Part shown: positions 1 through 8,032 of the stretch, one piece after another
How positions within the stretch are numbered: the first letter of the stretch is position 1
How the letters are laid out: every line of letters starts with the position of its first letter
Assembly (NCBI GenBank): GCA_903828565.1
Contig: CAIKMQ010000046.1
Span: forward strand, 1 to 64,000
Direction: 5' to 3'
Origin: an uncultured Leptolinea sp.
GTDB taxonomy: Bacteria > Chloroflexota > Anaerolineae > Anaerolineales > Anaerolineaceae
Length of the DNA stretch: 64,000 nucleotides
The notes under the pieces: model-generated
Database searches by the model: none
What the model saw: the letters and a program-made list of their open reading frames with translations, nothing else
Told to the model about the DNA's origin: nothing
Translations under genes and position numbers: made by a program

Positions 1-290
1 AGTTGATATCAAGCCCCATCGAGGGGTGATAAGGTCGTAGGCCCCCGGAAGGGGATGGTATTCGAGCCTTTTCCGCCCACTGTCTATCCAGTTGATATCA
101 AGCCCCATCGAGGGGTGATAAGGTCGTAGGCCCCCGGAAGGGGATGGTATTCGAGCCTTTTCCGCCCACTGTCTATCCAGTTGATATCAAGCCCAATCGA
201 GGGGTGATAAGGTCGTAGGTCCCCGGAAGGGGATGGTATTCGAGCCCTATACCGGGGTACAACACCCGGCACTTTTCCGCCCACTTTCTA
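1..290. repeat. Three tandem 89-bp repeats downstream of thrB
   Basis: The unit starts at 1, 90 and 179. Copies 1 and 2 appear identical. Copy 3 has two substitutions and about 26 extra bases near 257-282 before the shared end (CTTTTCCGCCCACT). Each unit has two short GC-rich stem-loops (CCCC-ATCGA-GGGG and CCCCC-GGAA-GGGG) and the string TATTCGAGCC. No convincing gene lies here; the one 66-residue open frame simply translates the repeat and is internally repetitive. The array may extend left of the window. Its function is unknown. Confidence 0.9.
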
Positions 291-1220
291 TTACCACTGC
301 TCCACCCTTTCGACGCTCGCGCCAACCTCGCTCACCTGCAGGGTAAAGGTCCGGGCAGAGAGGCCTGCCTGACGAAAGGCGGATGCCATCGCCTCTGCTG
401 CGGATTGCATATCGACCAAGCCGAAAGCGATCACTGACGGGCCAGCACCGGAGAGTACGGCAGCCGCAGCACCAGACTCCCGGGCAGCCCGGATGGCCGC
501 CTCTGCACCGGGGATCAAATTCAAGCGGTAGGGTTGGTGCAGCCTGTCTTGCATCACCTCACCCAGCAATTCCATATCCCCATCCAGTAACGCCTGCACC
601 ACCAGTGCGGTCATTGCATTGTTGAAGACCGCGTCTGCCATGGGGACAGCGGCAGGCAAGGCTGCCCGCGCAGCATGTGTGGTTAATTGAAAATCTGGCA
701 ATACGACCGCGGCTTGAAGCGGTTCACCGCCCACACGCACCATCCCCAGGGGATAGGTGATCAACCTGGTACCGGTATTGCCCACCAGCACCAATCCGCC
801 TGCCTCTGCCGCCGCGGCATTATCGGGGTGTCCTTCCATCTCCACTGCCAATGCCAGCAATTGTTCTCGTGAGAGCAGATTGCCGCACAGTTCGTTCGCA
901 CCCAGTAATCCCGCCAAAACCGCCGCGGCACTGGACCCTAAACCAGAGCCGAGTGGGATCTGATTATTGCATAACAGGGAGATCCCTTCGGGCGCCTGAC
1001 AACCAGTGAGCGCGAAGACGCGCTGCATGGCTTGCCAGACCAGGTTACTCCCATCCCGTGGCAGGCTATCCTCACCTTCACCGTGGATGCGGATGGCGAG
1101 CCCTTCTCCCGCCAGTTCGATCGAGAGGTCGTTCCACAAGTCCAATGCCATCGCCAGGCAATCAAAACCCGGCCCGAGGTTGGCCGTGGTGGCGGGAACA
1201 TGCACCAGCACTTCAGACAT
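291..1220 (-). CDS. thrB: Homoserine kinase
   Basis: Phosphorylates L-homoserine with ATP to O-phosphohomoserine, the substrate of threonine synthase, in the cytoplasm. The 309-residue length is normal for the GHMP kinase family. The ATP-binding loop GSGLGSSAAA is at residues 91-100, and the C-terminal GHMP motif LSGAGPSVIAF is near residue 256. The ATG at 1220 is preceded by a GGAAAG Shine-Dalgarno lying inside the 3' end of thrC; thrC stops only 3 bp upstream, so the two genes are translationally coupled in the order thrC-thrB. The product of thrB feeds thrC directly. Nothing is unusual in the protein. Confidence 0.96.
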   Translation of the reverse strand: MSEVLVHVPATTANLGPGFDCLAMALDLWNDLSIELAGEGLAIRIHGEGEDSLPRDGSNLVWQAMQRVFALTGCQAPEGISLLCNNQIPLGSGLGSSAAAVLAGLLGANELCGNLLSREQLLALAVEMEGHPDNAAAAEAGGLVLVGNTGTRLITYPLGMVRVGGEPLQAAVVLPDFQLTTHAARAALPAAVPMADAVFNNAMTALVVQALLDGDMELLGEVMQDRLHQPYRLNLIPGAEAAIRAARESGAAAAVLSGAGPSVIAFGLVDMQSAAEAMASAFRQAGLSARTFTLQVSEVGASVERVEQW

Positions 1221-1223
1221 GGC

Positions 1224-2279
1224 TCACTTTCCTTTCAGAACCACCGCTTCGATCGCGGCGGCATCCGCGGGCAGTGCCTGGTAACTGAAACCACGGGTGA
1301 CGATCTCGGGGTCCTTCAAACCATGCCCGGTGCAGACCGCCACAATGCGCATCCCCCGGGGGTGGATCATCCCCTCATTAATCTGTTTTCGTAACCCGGC
1401 CAAACCAGCCGCTGATGCCGGCTCCACCCAGATACCACTGCCTGCGAGCAATTTCTGCATGGCGAGGATCTCGTCATCGGTGGAGGCGATGATGCGTCCG
1501 CTGGATTCTTCGGCCGCCTGCAGAGCCTGCTCTCCGCGTGCCGGCCGGCCAATGCGGATGGCTGTCGCCACTGTCTCTGGATGTTCCACAGGGTGCCCCA
1601 ATACCAGCGGGGCAGCGCCGGCTGCCTGAACCCCCAGAATCTGCGGCAGGGCAGTGCCTTTCGCTTGGTCGTATTGTTTGAATCCCATCCAGTAGGCTGA
1701 GATGTTCCCTGCGTTGCCTACCGGCAGGCACAACCAGTCTGGCGCGCTGCCCAACACATCGCAGATCTCGAAGGCTGCGGTCTTCTGGCCTTCCAGCCGG
1801 TAAGGGTTGAGGGAATTGACCAGAGCTACCGGGTAGCGGGAGGTCAGGTCCACCACCAGGGACAGGGCATCATCGAAGGAGCCCTGGATCTGCAGCACTT
1901 CCGCGCCGTAAGCAATCGCGCCGGCCAGCTTGCCGGCAGCCACCTTGCCTTCCGGGATGAGCACAATACAGCGCATCCCCGCCCGCGCCGCGTAGGCGGC
2001 AGCCGATGCTGCGGTGTTGCCGGTGGAGGCGCACATGACGGTCTTGACATCCCTGCCGGCGGCTTCGCTGATGGCAGCGGTCATGCCGCGATCTTTGAAG
2101 GAACCGGTGGGGTTGAGCCCTTCGAATTTGACGAACAGTTCAAAACCGCCGCCCAGCACTTCCGCCACGGCCGGCAGCGGGATGAGCGGGGTGTTCCCTT
2201 CGAGCAGTGTGACCACCCGCGTGTGCGAAGGCAGGTCAAGATATTGGCGATAGGCTTCGATCACTCCCGGATGCGGCAT
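1224..2279 (-). CDS. thrC: Threonine synthase
   Basis: PLP enzyme converting O-phosphohomoserine to L-threonine and phosphate. It has 351 residues, the short form of fold-type II threonine synthases. The PLP lysine is K62 in the motif GSFKDRG, and the phosphate-binding loop GNAGN is at 188-192. The ATG at 2279 is preceded by AAGGGAG at a suitable distance. It is the first gene of the thrC-thrB pair and is divergent from the T-box-controlled thrS, so threonine synthesis and threonyl-tRNA charging flank one intergenic region. No T-box is seen on the thrC side. Confidence 0.96.
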   Translation of the reverse strand: MPHPGVIEAYRQYLDLPSHTRVVTLLEGNTPLIPLPAVAEVLGGGFELFVKFEGLNPTGSFKDRGMTAAISEAAGRDVKTVMCASTGNTAASAAAYAARAGMRCIVLIPEGKVAAGKLAGAIAYGAEVLQIQGSFDDALSLVVDLTSRYPVALVNSLNPYRLEGQKTAAFEICDVLGSAPDWLCLPVGNAGNISAYWMGFKQYDQAKGTALPQILGVQAAGAAPLVLGHPVEHPETVATAIRIGRPARGEQALQAAEESSGRIIASTDDEILAMQKLLAGSGIWVEPASAAGLAGLRKQINEGMIHPRGMRIVAVCTGHGLKDPEIVTRGFSYQALPADAAAIEAVVLKGK

Positions 2280-2415
2280 AACAACTACTCCCTTGGAAAG
2301 ATGATGGTTGATAAAAATGCCAAAATTCGCAATCTAACTACACTTTATTGATTTTACCATTCGACACAGCAGGTAACAGCATGGATAAACACCATCAATC
2401 ACGCATGAAAACACC

Positions 2416-2425
2416 GTGATATAAT
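2416..2425 (+). promoter_or_regulatory. Extended -10 promoter of the thrS T-box transcript
   Basis: TATAAT at 2420-2425 preceded by TGA gives an extended -10 (TGATATAAT). No clear -35 is present. The predicted start of RNA is near 2432, just before the T-box stem I sequence. Confidence 0.65.
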
Positions 2426-2431
2426 GCATAG

Positions 2432-2675
2432 AAAGCGATGACCGGGAAGAGTACCCCCGCCCGCAGCAGACAGGAATGGCAGCCGCGACTGAGAGCCTGC
2501 CACTGCCGCCCGGAGGGAAAACCACCCGCGAGCTGAGAGCTGAACGCCCTGTGCCAGTAAGCCGCCCGGCCGCAGCCGTTACCTGCAGTGGAGATATCCC
2601 CCACCAGGGGATAAATCCGGGTGGAACCGCGAAAACTCTCTCGCCCCGGAACGGGCGAGAGTTCTATTTAACACA
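2432..2675 (+). promoter_or_regulatory. T-box riboswitch (threonine) with intrinsic terminator
   Basis: Leader of thrS that senses uncharged tRNA-Thr. The hallmark T-box sequence GGGTGGAACCGCG is at 2619-2631. Its TGGA bulge would pair with a tRNA acceptor end carrying discriminator U. A GC-rich terminator follows: stem 2638-2646 with 2653-2661, then a short T-rich stretch. Stem I begins with a GAAGAGTACC segment near 2446. The best specifier candidate is ACC (Thr) at 2521-2523, but I assigned it by eye and it is the least certain part. By the known mechanism, uncharged tRNA stabilises the antiterminator and lets thrS be read. Confidence 0.93.
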
Positions 2676-2709
2676 GCCACCCCTCCGCCGGAGGGAGGAA
2701 CGAGGAAGA

Positions 2710-4494
2710 ATGGAAGAACACTACGAACAAAGCAAGCTGTACCGCATCCGCCACTCTGCCGCGCATATCATGGCGCAGGCGGTGATGGAATTATTCCCGG
2801 ACGGCAAGGTCACTATTGGCCCGCCGATCGAAGACGGCTTCTATTACGACTTTGACCTGCCGCGCGCGTTGACACCGGAAGACCTGGCAGGCATTGAGAA
2901 ACGTATGCGCCAGATCATCGCCGGCCGGCACCAGTTCGTGCGGCGCGAGCTCAGCGCGGATGAAGCGCGGCAGTTCTTCCAGGATCAGCCGTACAAAGTG
3001 GAGCTGATCGACGGGCTGGATAAAGGCGGGCAGGATGAATACGGCAACCCGATCGTTGAACGCCCGGTGATCTCCACCTATACGCATGACAGCTTCACCG
3101 ACCTGTGCCGCGGCCCGCACGTTGAAAACACCGGCCAGATCAATCCCTCTGCCATCAAGCTGATGAGTGTGGCCGGCGCCTACTGGCGCGGGGATGAAAA
3201 ACGCCCGATGCTGCAGCGCATCTACGGCACCGCCTGGGAAACCCCCAAGGAACTGGAAGAATACCTGTGGAAGCTGGAAGAGGCCAAGAAGCGCGACCAT
3301 CGCAAACTGGGCAAGGAACTTGGCCTGTTCTACTTTTCAGAAGATGTCGGCCCCGGCCTGCCGCTTTTCACCCCGAAAGGTGAAATGCTGCGCCATCTGA
3401 TGGAAACCTATGTACGCGATGTGCAGACCAGGTACGGTTTTCAGCACGTGTGGACAGGTAACCTGGTGAAGGAAGACCTGTACAAGCGCTCCGGCCATTA
3501 TGAGAACTACAAAGATGCCATGTTCCCGCCGATGGTGGACGAGAACATCGCCTTCCGCTTGAAGCCGATGAACTGCCCCAGCCACATGACCCTGTTCAAC
3601 GAGATGGGCCGCCACTCCTATCGCGAATTGCCGCTGCGCTTTGCTGAATTCGCCACACTTTACCGCTACGAGAAGACCGGCGAGTTGAATGGGCTGACAC
3701 GCGTCCGCGCCCTGACGCAGGATGACTGCCACACCTTCTGCACCCCTGAGCAGATTGAAAGCGAATTTTCGCTCGACCTGCAAGTGATCAAAGAGGTGCT
3801 GCAGCGCTACCGCTTCACCGATTACCGGGTCCGGCTATCGCTGCGGGGAGAAGGCGGCAAATACGTTCAGGATCCAGAGAAATGGGATAAAGCCGAAGCC
3901 GCGCTGCGCAGCGCCTTGCAGGCCAACCATGTGGATTATTACGAAGCCAGCGGCGAAGCAGCGTTCTACGGGCCGAAAGCCGACTTCATGGCACGCGACG
4001 TGCTGGGCCGCGAATGGCAGCTTTCCACTATTCAGGTAGATTTCATCCAGCCAGCCCGGTTGGGGTGCAGCTACATCTCTGACGACGGCATGGAACACAC
4101 CCCCGTAGTGCTCCACCGCGCAGTGACTGGTACGACCGAGCGCTTCCTGGGTGTGATTATCGAACACTTTGCAGGCGCATTCCCCGTCTGGCTCAGCCCG
4201 GTGCAGACCGTGTTGATCCCCATTGCTGACCGGCATGTGGAATACTGCCGGTCACTGGCAGCGCGGCTCAAGGCTCTGGGTTTGCGCGTGGAAGTGGATG
4301 AGCGCGGTGAACGGATGAACTCCAAGATCCGCGATGCTCAGAAACAAAAGGTGCCTTACATGCTGGTAGTGGGGGACCAGGAAATGGAAAACGGTCAGGT
4401 CGCCTTGCGGCTGCGCAACGGGGAGAATCCCGGCGCAATGAGCGTGGACGATTTCCTCACGCGGGCAAACCGTGAAATTGAAGCTGGCGATTAA
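2710..4494 (+). CDS. thrS: Threonyl-tRNA synthetase lacking the TGS domain
   Basis: Charges tRNA-Thr. I place the start at ATG 2710, behind GAGGAACGAGGAAG. The open frame continues upstream to 2476, but that part is the T-box RNA. The resulting 594-residue protein starts almost directly at the editing domain (HSAAH at residues 15-19), so the N-terminal TGS domain of the about 640-residue E. coli enzyme is absent. The editing-domain Cys/His region DLCRGPH is near 131-137. The class II catalytic core carries the zinc Cys in MNCPSHM (C289), and the anticodon-binding domain follows from about residue 490. A terminator follows the stop. Confidence 0.97.
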   Translation: MEEHYEQSKLYRIRHSAAHIMAQAVMELFPDGKVTIGPPIEDGFYYDFDLPRALTPEDLAGIEKRMRQIIAGRHQFVRRELSADEARQFFQDQPYKVELIDGLDKGGQDEYGNPIVERPVISTYTHDSFTDLCRGPHVENTGQINPSAIKLMSVAGAYWRGDEKRPMLQRIYGTAWETPKELEEYLWKLEEAKKRDHRKLGKELGLFYFSEDVGPGLPLFTPKGEMLRHLMETYVRDVQTRYGFQHVWTGNLVKEDLYKRSGHYENYKDAMFPPMVDENIAFRLKPMNCPSHMTLFNEMGRHSYRELPLRFAEFATLYRYEKTGELNGLTRVRALTQDDCHTFCTPEQIESEFSLDLQVIKEVLQRYRFTDYRVRLSLRGEGGKYVQDPEKWDKAEAALRSALQANHVDYYEASGEAAFYGPKADFMARDVLGREWQLSTIQVDFIQPARLGCSYISDDGMEHTPVVLHRAVTGTTERFLGVIIEHFAGAFPVWLSPVQTVLIPIADRHVEYCRSLAARLKALGLRVEVDERGERMNSKIRDAQKQKVPYMLVVGDQEMENGQVALRLRNGENPGAMSVDDFLTRANREIEAGD

Positions 4495-4505
4495 TAGCAT
4501 CTGTC

Positions 4506-4536
4506 TGAAGCCGGGTCCTTACCCGATCCGGCTTCA
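4506..4536 (+). terminator. Intrinsic terminator of thrS
   Basis: Stem TGAAGCCGG (4506-4514) with CCGGCTTCA (4528-4536), followed by TTATTT. Confidence 0.75.
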
Positions 4537-4540
4537 TTAT

Positions 4541-4570
4541 TTGACGATTCAGGCTGAATCGTGGTATCAT
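4541..4570 (+). promoter_or_regulatory. Promoter of infC-rpmI-rplT
   Basis: A -35 TTGACG at 4541-4546, an 18-bp spacer and TATCAT at 4565-4570 preceded by TGG (extended -10). It lies directly after the thrS terminator and 55 bp before the infC start. Confidence 0.7.
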
Positions 4571-4625
4571 CAAACGAATTAACGCCGGCATTGCCGGGTA
4601 TGACGCAATTATTCAGGAGAACACT

Positions 4626-5195
4626 ATCAGCACAACTACATTTCGGGTAAATGATACCATCCGCTCCTCTCAGGTTCGCCTGATCGGGGCAAAAGGCGAG
4701 AACGTTGGCGTTGTGGATACCTCTGTAGCGATGCGCATGGCGCGCGACGCAGAATTGGACTTGGTGGAAGTAGCGCCAAACTCTGATCCACCGGTATGCC
4801 GCATCATGGACTTCGGCAAGTTCATCTATGAGAAAGAAAAGAAGGAACGCGAAGCCAGAAAAGCACAGACCAAGATAGAGATCAAAGAGATCCGTCTGCG
4901 GCCAAAGACCAATGAACACCACCGCGGCTTCAAAACCCGCGATGCCCGCAAATGGCTGCTGGAAGGCATGAAGGTCAAAGTGACCATCCGCTTCAGAGGC
5001 CGCGAGATCACCTACCCGGAACTGGCTTTGGAAGACCTGAAAGAGATTGCCGAAGAATTGGCAGATATCGCCACCGTGGAAGTACCCCCATCCATGGAAG
5101 GCAGGGTGATGAACATGGTGCTCAGCCCGGCAAAGTTCAGCAAGAAGAAAACCGTAGCCGAAGCCGCCCCATCCGCAACACCCGCGGAAGAATAA
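4626..5195 (+). CDS. infC: Translation initiation factor IF-3, probable AUC start
   Basis: Binds the 30S subunit and checks start-codon and initiator-tRNA pairing. The conserved N-terminal domain (FRVNDTIRSSQVRLIG) lies upstream of the first ATG/GTG/TTG available in frame (GTG 4713), so starting at 4713 would delete about 29 conserved residues. The only codon well placed behind the Shine-Dalgarno AGGAG (4615-4619, 6-nt spacer) is ATC at 4626-4628, giving 189 residues. A rare AUU start that IF3 itself rejects is the known basis of autorepression in E. coli infC; AUC would work the same way. Other motifs: VEVAPNSDPPVCRIMDFGK and a charged C-domain. First gene of the infC-rpmI-rplT operon. Confidence 0.93.
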   Translation: MSTTTFRVNDTIRSSQVRLIGAKGENVGVVDTSVAMRMARDAELDLVEVAPNSDPPVCRIMDFGKFIYEKEKKEREARKAQTKIEIKEIRLRPKTNEHHRGFKTRDARKWLLEGMKVKVTIRFRGREITYPELALEDLKEIAEELADIATVEVPPSMEGRVMNMVLSPAKFSKKKTVAEAAPSATPAEE

Positions 5196-5280
5196 CCCAG
5201 GGATTAGCCATTCTATTTGTAGAATGTGGAAGCCTGCGGCAGATGTTCACTGCCGTAAAAACCAATGAGAGGAGTATGCT

Positions 5281-5514
5281 GTGCCCCGCAAGTTAAAAGC
5301 AGGAAAAACCAAACTGAAGACCCACAAGGCAACCTCAAAACGGTTCCGCCTGACCGGGTCCGGTACGCTAATGCGCACCAAGGGTGGCAAGAGCCACCTG
5401 CGCCGTCGTACCTCTGAGCGCACCAAGGATTTGCTTTCCGAAATGATCCCCGTTCAGGGCGAGAATATCGTAAAGAGCGTGCGCCGTCTGGCCCCGTACA
5501 TGAAGAAGGACTAA
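5281..5514 (+). CDS. rpmI: 50S ribosomal protein L35
   Basis: Small basic ribosomal protein in the standard infC-rpmI-rplT order. The start is GTG at 5281, preceded by GAGAGGAG. The product has 77 residues, somewhat longer than the usual 64-66 because of an N-terminal PRKLKAGKTK stretch before the conserved KTHKATSKRFRLTGSG motif. The 85-bp gap from infC holds a small hairpin (ATTCTA-TTTG-TAGAAT). Confidence 0.95.
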   Translation: MPRKLKAGKTKLKTHKATSKRFRLTGSGTLMRTKGGKSHLRRRTSERTKDLLSEMIPVQGENIVKSVRRLAPYMKKD

Positions 5515-5621
5515 GTACGGATCAACCTTCGCGCAGAGCGCGAAGCTCATCAGCGCAGCTGTTGGGTGCGCACAACTGGCAAAACATCGCCGGCGCCCAG
5601 GGGTTTGCAAAGGAGTAATAT

Positions 5622-5972
5622 ATGGCTCGTGTGAAAGGTGGACCGAAAGGTCACCTGCGACATATCAAAGTATTAAAGATGAACCAGGGCTACTTTGGCA
5701 CTCGCCACCGTCTGTTCAGACGGGCGAACGAGGCAATGCTCAAAAGCCTGTTCTATGCGACCCGCGACCGCCGTGTCCGTAAACGTGACCTGCGGAAGCT
5801 GTGGATCACCCGCATCAACGCGGCTGCCCGGATTAACGGTGTCAGCTACAGCCGCCTGATCAACGGTATGAAGAATGCCAAGATCGAGCTGAATCGCAAG
5901 ATGCTGGCAGACCTCGCTGTTCGCGATCCCAAGGCTTTTGCTGCAGTTGTTGCCAAAGCAATGGCTGCGTAA
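5622..5972 (+). CDS. rplT: 50S ribosomal protein L20
   Basis: Early-assembly large-subunit protein that binds 23S rRNA. The 116-residue length and sequence are typical: a very basic N-terminus ([19 protein letters not shown]), then [16 protein letters not shown] and [14 protein letters not shown] 5622 follows AAAGGAG. The 107-bp gap after rpmI contains a strong hairpin (CTTCGCGC-AGA-GCGCGAAG). In other bacteria L20 represses this operon by binding leader RNA, so this gap is a plausible site, but that is inference. Last gene of the operon. Confidence 0.97.
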   Translation: MARVKGGPKGHLRHIKVLKMNQGYFGTRHRLFRRANEAMLKSLFYATRDRRVRKRDLRKLWITRINAAARINGVSYSRLINGMKNAKIELNRKMLADLAVRDPKAFAAVVAKAMAA

Positions 5973-5989
5973 CCCAACCTCTCATATAG

Positions 5990-6022
5990 ACCGGGAAGGC
6001 TTGCCTTCCCGGTTTTTGTTTT
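5990..6022 (+). terminator. Intrinsic terminator of the infC operon
   Basis: Stem ACCGGGAAGG (5990-5999) with CCTTCCCGGT (6004-6013), 4-nt loop, then a run of T. Confidence 0.92.
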
Positions 6023-6027
6023 CCCTG

Positions 6028-6036
6028 TGCTACAAT
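6028..6036 (+). promoter_or_regulatory. Extended -10 for the SpoU methyltransferase gene
   Basis: TGCTACAAT, 12 bp before the ATG at 6049. There is no clear Shine-Dalgarno, so the leader would be very short. Confidence 0.5.
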
Positions 6037-6048
6037 TCAGATTGAGTT

Positions 6049-6828
6049 ATGATCACATCCATCCACAATCCCCTGCTGCAGCGTGTACGGCTGCTTGTTT
6101 CGCGTCCGAAAGAACGGCGTGAAGAGCAAGCCTATGTACTGGAAGGCGTGCGCCTGTTGGAAGAAGCTTGGGCTACCAGCCACCAGCCGGAAACCGTGCT
6201 GTATTCCAATACGCTGAGCAGCCGCGGGCAGGAACTACTGAGCCGGATGCAGACAGCCGGCATCCATGTGGAGGAAGTGCAAGCCAGCCTGTTGGAACGT
6301 CTGGGCGATACCGACACCTCCCAAGGTATTCTGGCGATCCTTCCCTATAAAACTCCAACACCGCCCACTACAACAAAACTAGCCATCATCCTGGATGGCA
6401 TCCGCGACCCCGGGAACCTGGGAACCATTTTGCGCACCGCCTGTGCCGCCGGCGCGGATTTGGCCCTGCTTTCTGAAGATTGTGCAGACCTCCTCTCCCC
6501 CAAGGTTTTGCGGTCCGGAATGGGAGCGCACTTCCATATCCCCGCGCTGTCCCTGCCGTGGGAGGAGATCAATACCTGGTGCCGCACGCATCTGCCTGCA
6601 GAGTCTGTTTATCTTTCAGATGTTTCCGGCGGGCACACGTTGTGGCAGTGCAACCTGCGTCAGCCCTGCGCCCTGATCATCTGCAATGAAGCCAGTGGAG
6701 CCAGCCCCGAAGCCCGCAGCCTGACCGAGGAAAGAATACACATCCCGATGCCTGGCGGCTTTGAGAGCCTGAACGCATCCACCGCTGCCGCCATCCTACT
6801 ATTCGAGGTCGTTCGTCAAAGGGGTTGA
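6049..6828 (+). CDS. TrmH/SpoU-family RNA 2'-O-methyltransferase
   Basis: SAM-dependent RNA ribose methyltransferase of the SPOUT class (259 residues). The N-terminal substrate-binding domain (residues 1-100) has the typical NPLLQRVRLL and EGVRLLEEA. The three SpoU motifs follow: DGIRDPGNLGTILRTA near 114-129, a central ALIICNEASGASPEA near 205-219, and IHIPMPGGFESLNASTAAAI near 228-247, which forms the trefoil-knot SAM pocket. The exact rRNA or tRNA target cannot be told from sequence. The gene after it starts one base past the stop, implying coupling. Confidence 0.93.
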   Translation: MITSIHNPLLQRVRLLVSRPKERREEQAYVLEGVRLLEEAWATSHQPETVLYSNTLSSRGQELLSRMQTAGIHVEEVQASLLERLGDTDTSQGILAILPYKTPTPPTTTKLAIILDGIRDPGNLGTILRTACAAGADLALLSEDCADLLSPKVLRSGMGAHFHIPALSLPWEEINTWCRTHLPAESVYLSDVSGGHTLWQCNLRQPCALIICNEASGASPEARSLTEERIHIPMPGGFESLNASTAAAILLFEVVRQRG

Positions 6829-6829
6829 A

Positions 6830-8032
6830 ATGAAAATCCGCTCACTTACATATTTTATTCACCCGCCAGCCGGCTTGCCCGCTCAGATACAGTCTGCCGC
6901 CAGGCATGCCGGAGAACTCTCTGCCCGCCTCGAAAAGGCTGGGGTAGAAGTGCAAACGCGCCGTTTGGCGACTACAGCCTTTCCGCGTTGGATGGATATC
7001 AAAGATCGGGAACATGCCGTTGAACAGGCATTGGATTTGGAGCAGAACGCATCCGCCGGGGGATTTACCTATACAGCCATTGGCGCGGCAGATCCGCTAC
7101 ACCCTGATAGTTATCACATTGCCAGAGAAGTTCTCTCACACACCGCGCTGTTTGCCAGCGCGCATCTCACCAGCGGTGAGTGGCTGCATCCGCAAGCCGT
7201 ACGTGCCTGCGCAGAGATCATCCATACTCTGGCAACCGTGGAGCAGAATGGTTTCGCAAACCTGCGCTTCACAGCCCTGGGCAATGTACCCGCCGGGTCA
7301 CCGTTCTTCCCGTGTGCCTGCGCGCCATCGGACGAATTATCTTTCGGCATCGCTCTCGAAGGAGCAGACCTGGCTGTTCAGGCGTTTGACTGCGCATCAT
7401 CCATAGCCGAAGCGCAATCTGCCCTCACTGGCCGAATGCAATCCGCGGCTGATGAATTGACTGCCATCAGTCAGTCCATGCCATCTGAAATCCACTTTAC
7501 CGGGATAGATATGACACTCGCGCCCTTCCCTGACGAGTTTACCTCGATTGGCGCAGCTCTCGAACACCTGGGAGTGTCTGCCTTCGGTCAGGCAGGGTCG
7601 GTCACAGCCGCAGCGATTTTAATGTCTGCCATGCAAGCGGTGGAGTATACTCGCATCGGGTTCAATGGTTTGATGCTGCCGGTTCTGGAGGACACCCGCC
7701 TGGCCCGGCAAGCTGCCCGGGGAATATTGGGTGTGCAAGATCTGCTGCTGTATTCCACCCTGTGCGGTACCGGATTGGATACCATCCCATTGCCCGGGGA
7801 CATATCCGAAGAACAACTGGCAGCCATCCTGATGGATACCGCCGCCCTTTCTCTGCGCCTGAACAAAGCCCTGACAGCCCGCCTGATGCCCATCCCAGGT
7901 AAATATGTGGGCGATCGAACGGATTTTGATTTCGCCTTCTTCGAAAACAGCCGGGTGATGGACCCGGATTCTGACGGTTTATACAGGCTGCTGGCGGGAG
8001 AGGAACCCTTTAAGATCCACCAGCGCAATTGA
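6830..8032 (+). CDS. DUF711 / UPF0210 family protein
   Basis: Member of the uncharacterised conserved family COG2848 (400 residues). Supporting motifs are IRSLTYF at the start, GNVPAGSPFFPCA near 146-158, GIDMTLAPFPDEF near 225, GFNGLMLPVLED near 275 and GLDTIPLPGDIS near 316. The Asp/Glu-rich and Thr/Cys positions resemble a metal- or nucleotide-binding pocket, but no reaction is known to me. It follows the RNA methyltransferase by one base and its stop codon abuts the stop of the convergent gene at 8033. Confidence 0.85.
   Translation: MKIRSLTYFIHPPAGLPAQIQSAARHAGELSARLEKAGVEVQTRRLATTAFPRWMDIKDREHAVEQALDLEQNASAGGFTYTAIGAADPLHPDSYHIAREVLSHTALFASAHLTSGEWLHPQAVRACAEIIHTLATVEQNGFANLRFTALGNVPAGSPFFPCACAPSDELSFGIALEGADLAVQAFDCASSIAEAQSALTGRMQSAADELTAISQSMPSEIHFTGIDMTLAPFPDEFTSIGAALEHLGVSAFGQAGSVTAAAILMSAMQAVEYTRIGFNGLMLPVLEDTRLARQAARGILGVQDLLLYSTLCGTGLDTIPLPGDISEEQLAAILMDTAALSLRLNKALTARLMPIPGKYVGDRTDFDFAFFENSRVMDPDSDGLYRLLAGEEPFKIHQRN

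Noticed and set aside
84-284. 66-residue ORF in the 89-bp repeats
   Set aside because: The translation is itself a tandem repeat of the DNA unit, with no ribosome-binding site or protein-like composition.
1-290. Possible CRISPR array
   Set aside because: The repeats are contiguous 89-bp units with no variable spacers, and no cas genes are present. The same holds for 14841-15062.
2476-2709. N-terminal extension of ThrS
   Set aside because: This in-frame stretch is the T-box RNA and its terminator. The translated part has no TGS features, and a strong ribosome-binding site lies before ATG 2710.
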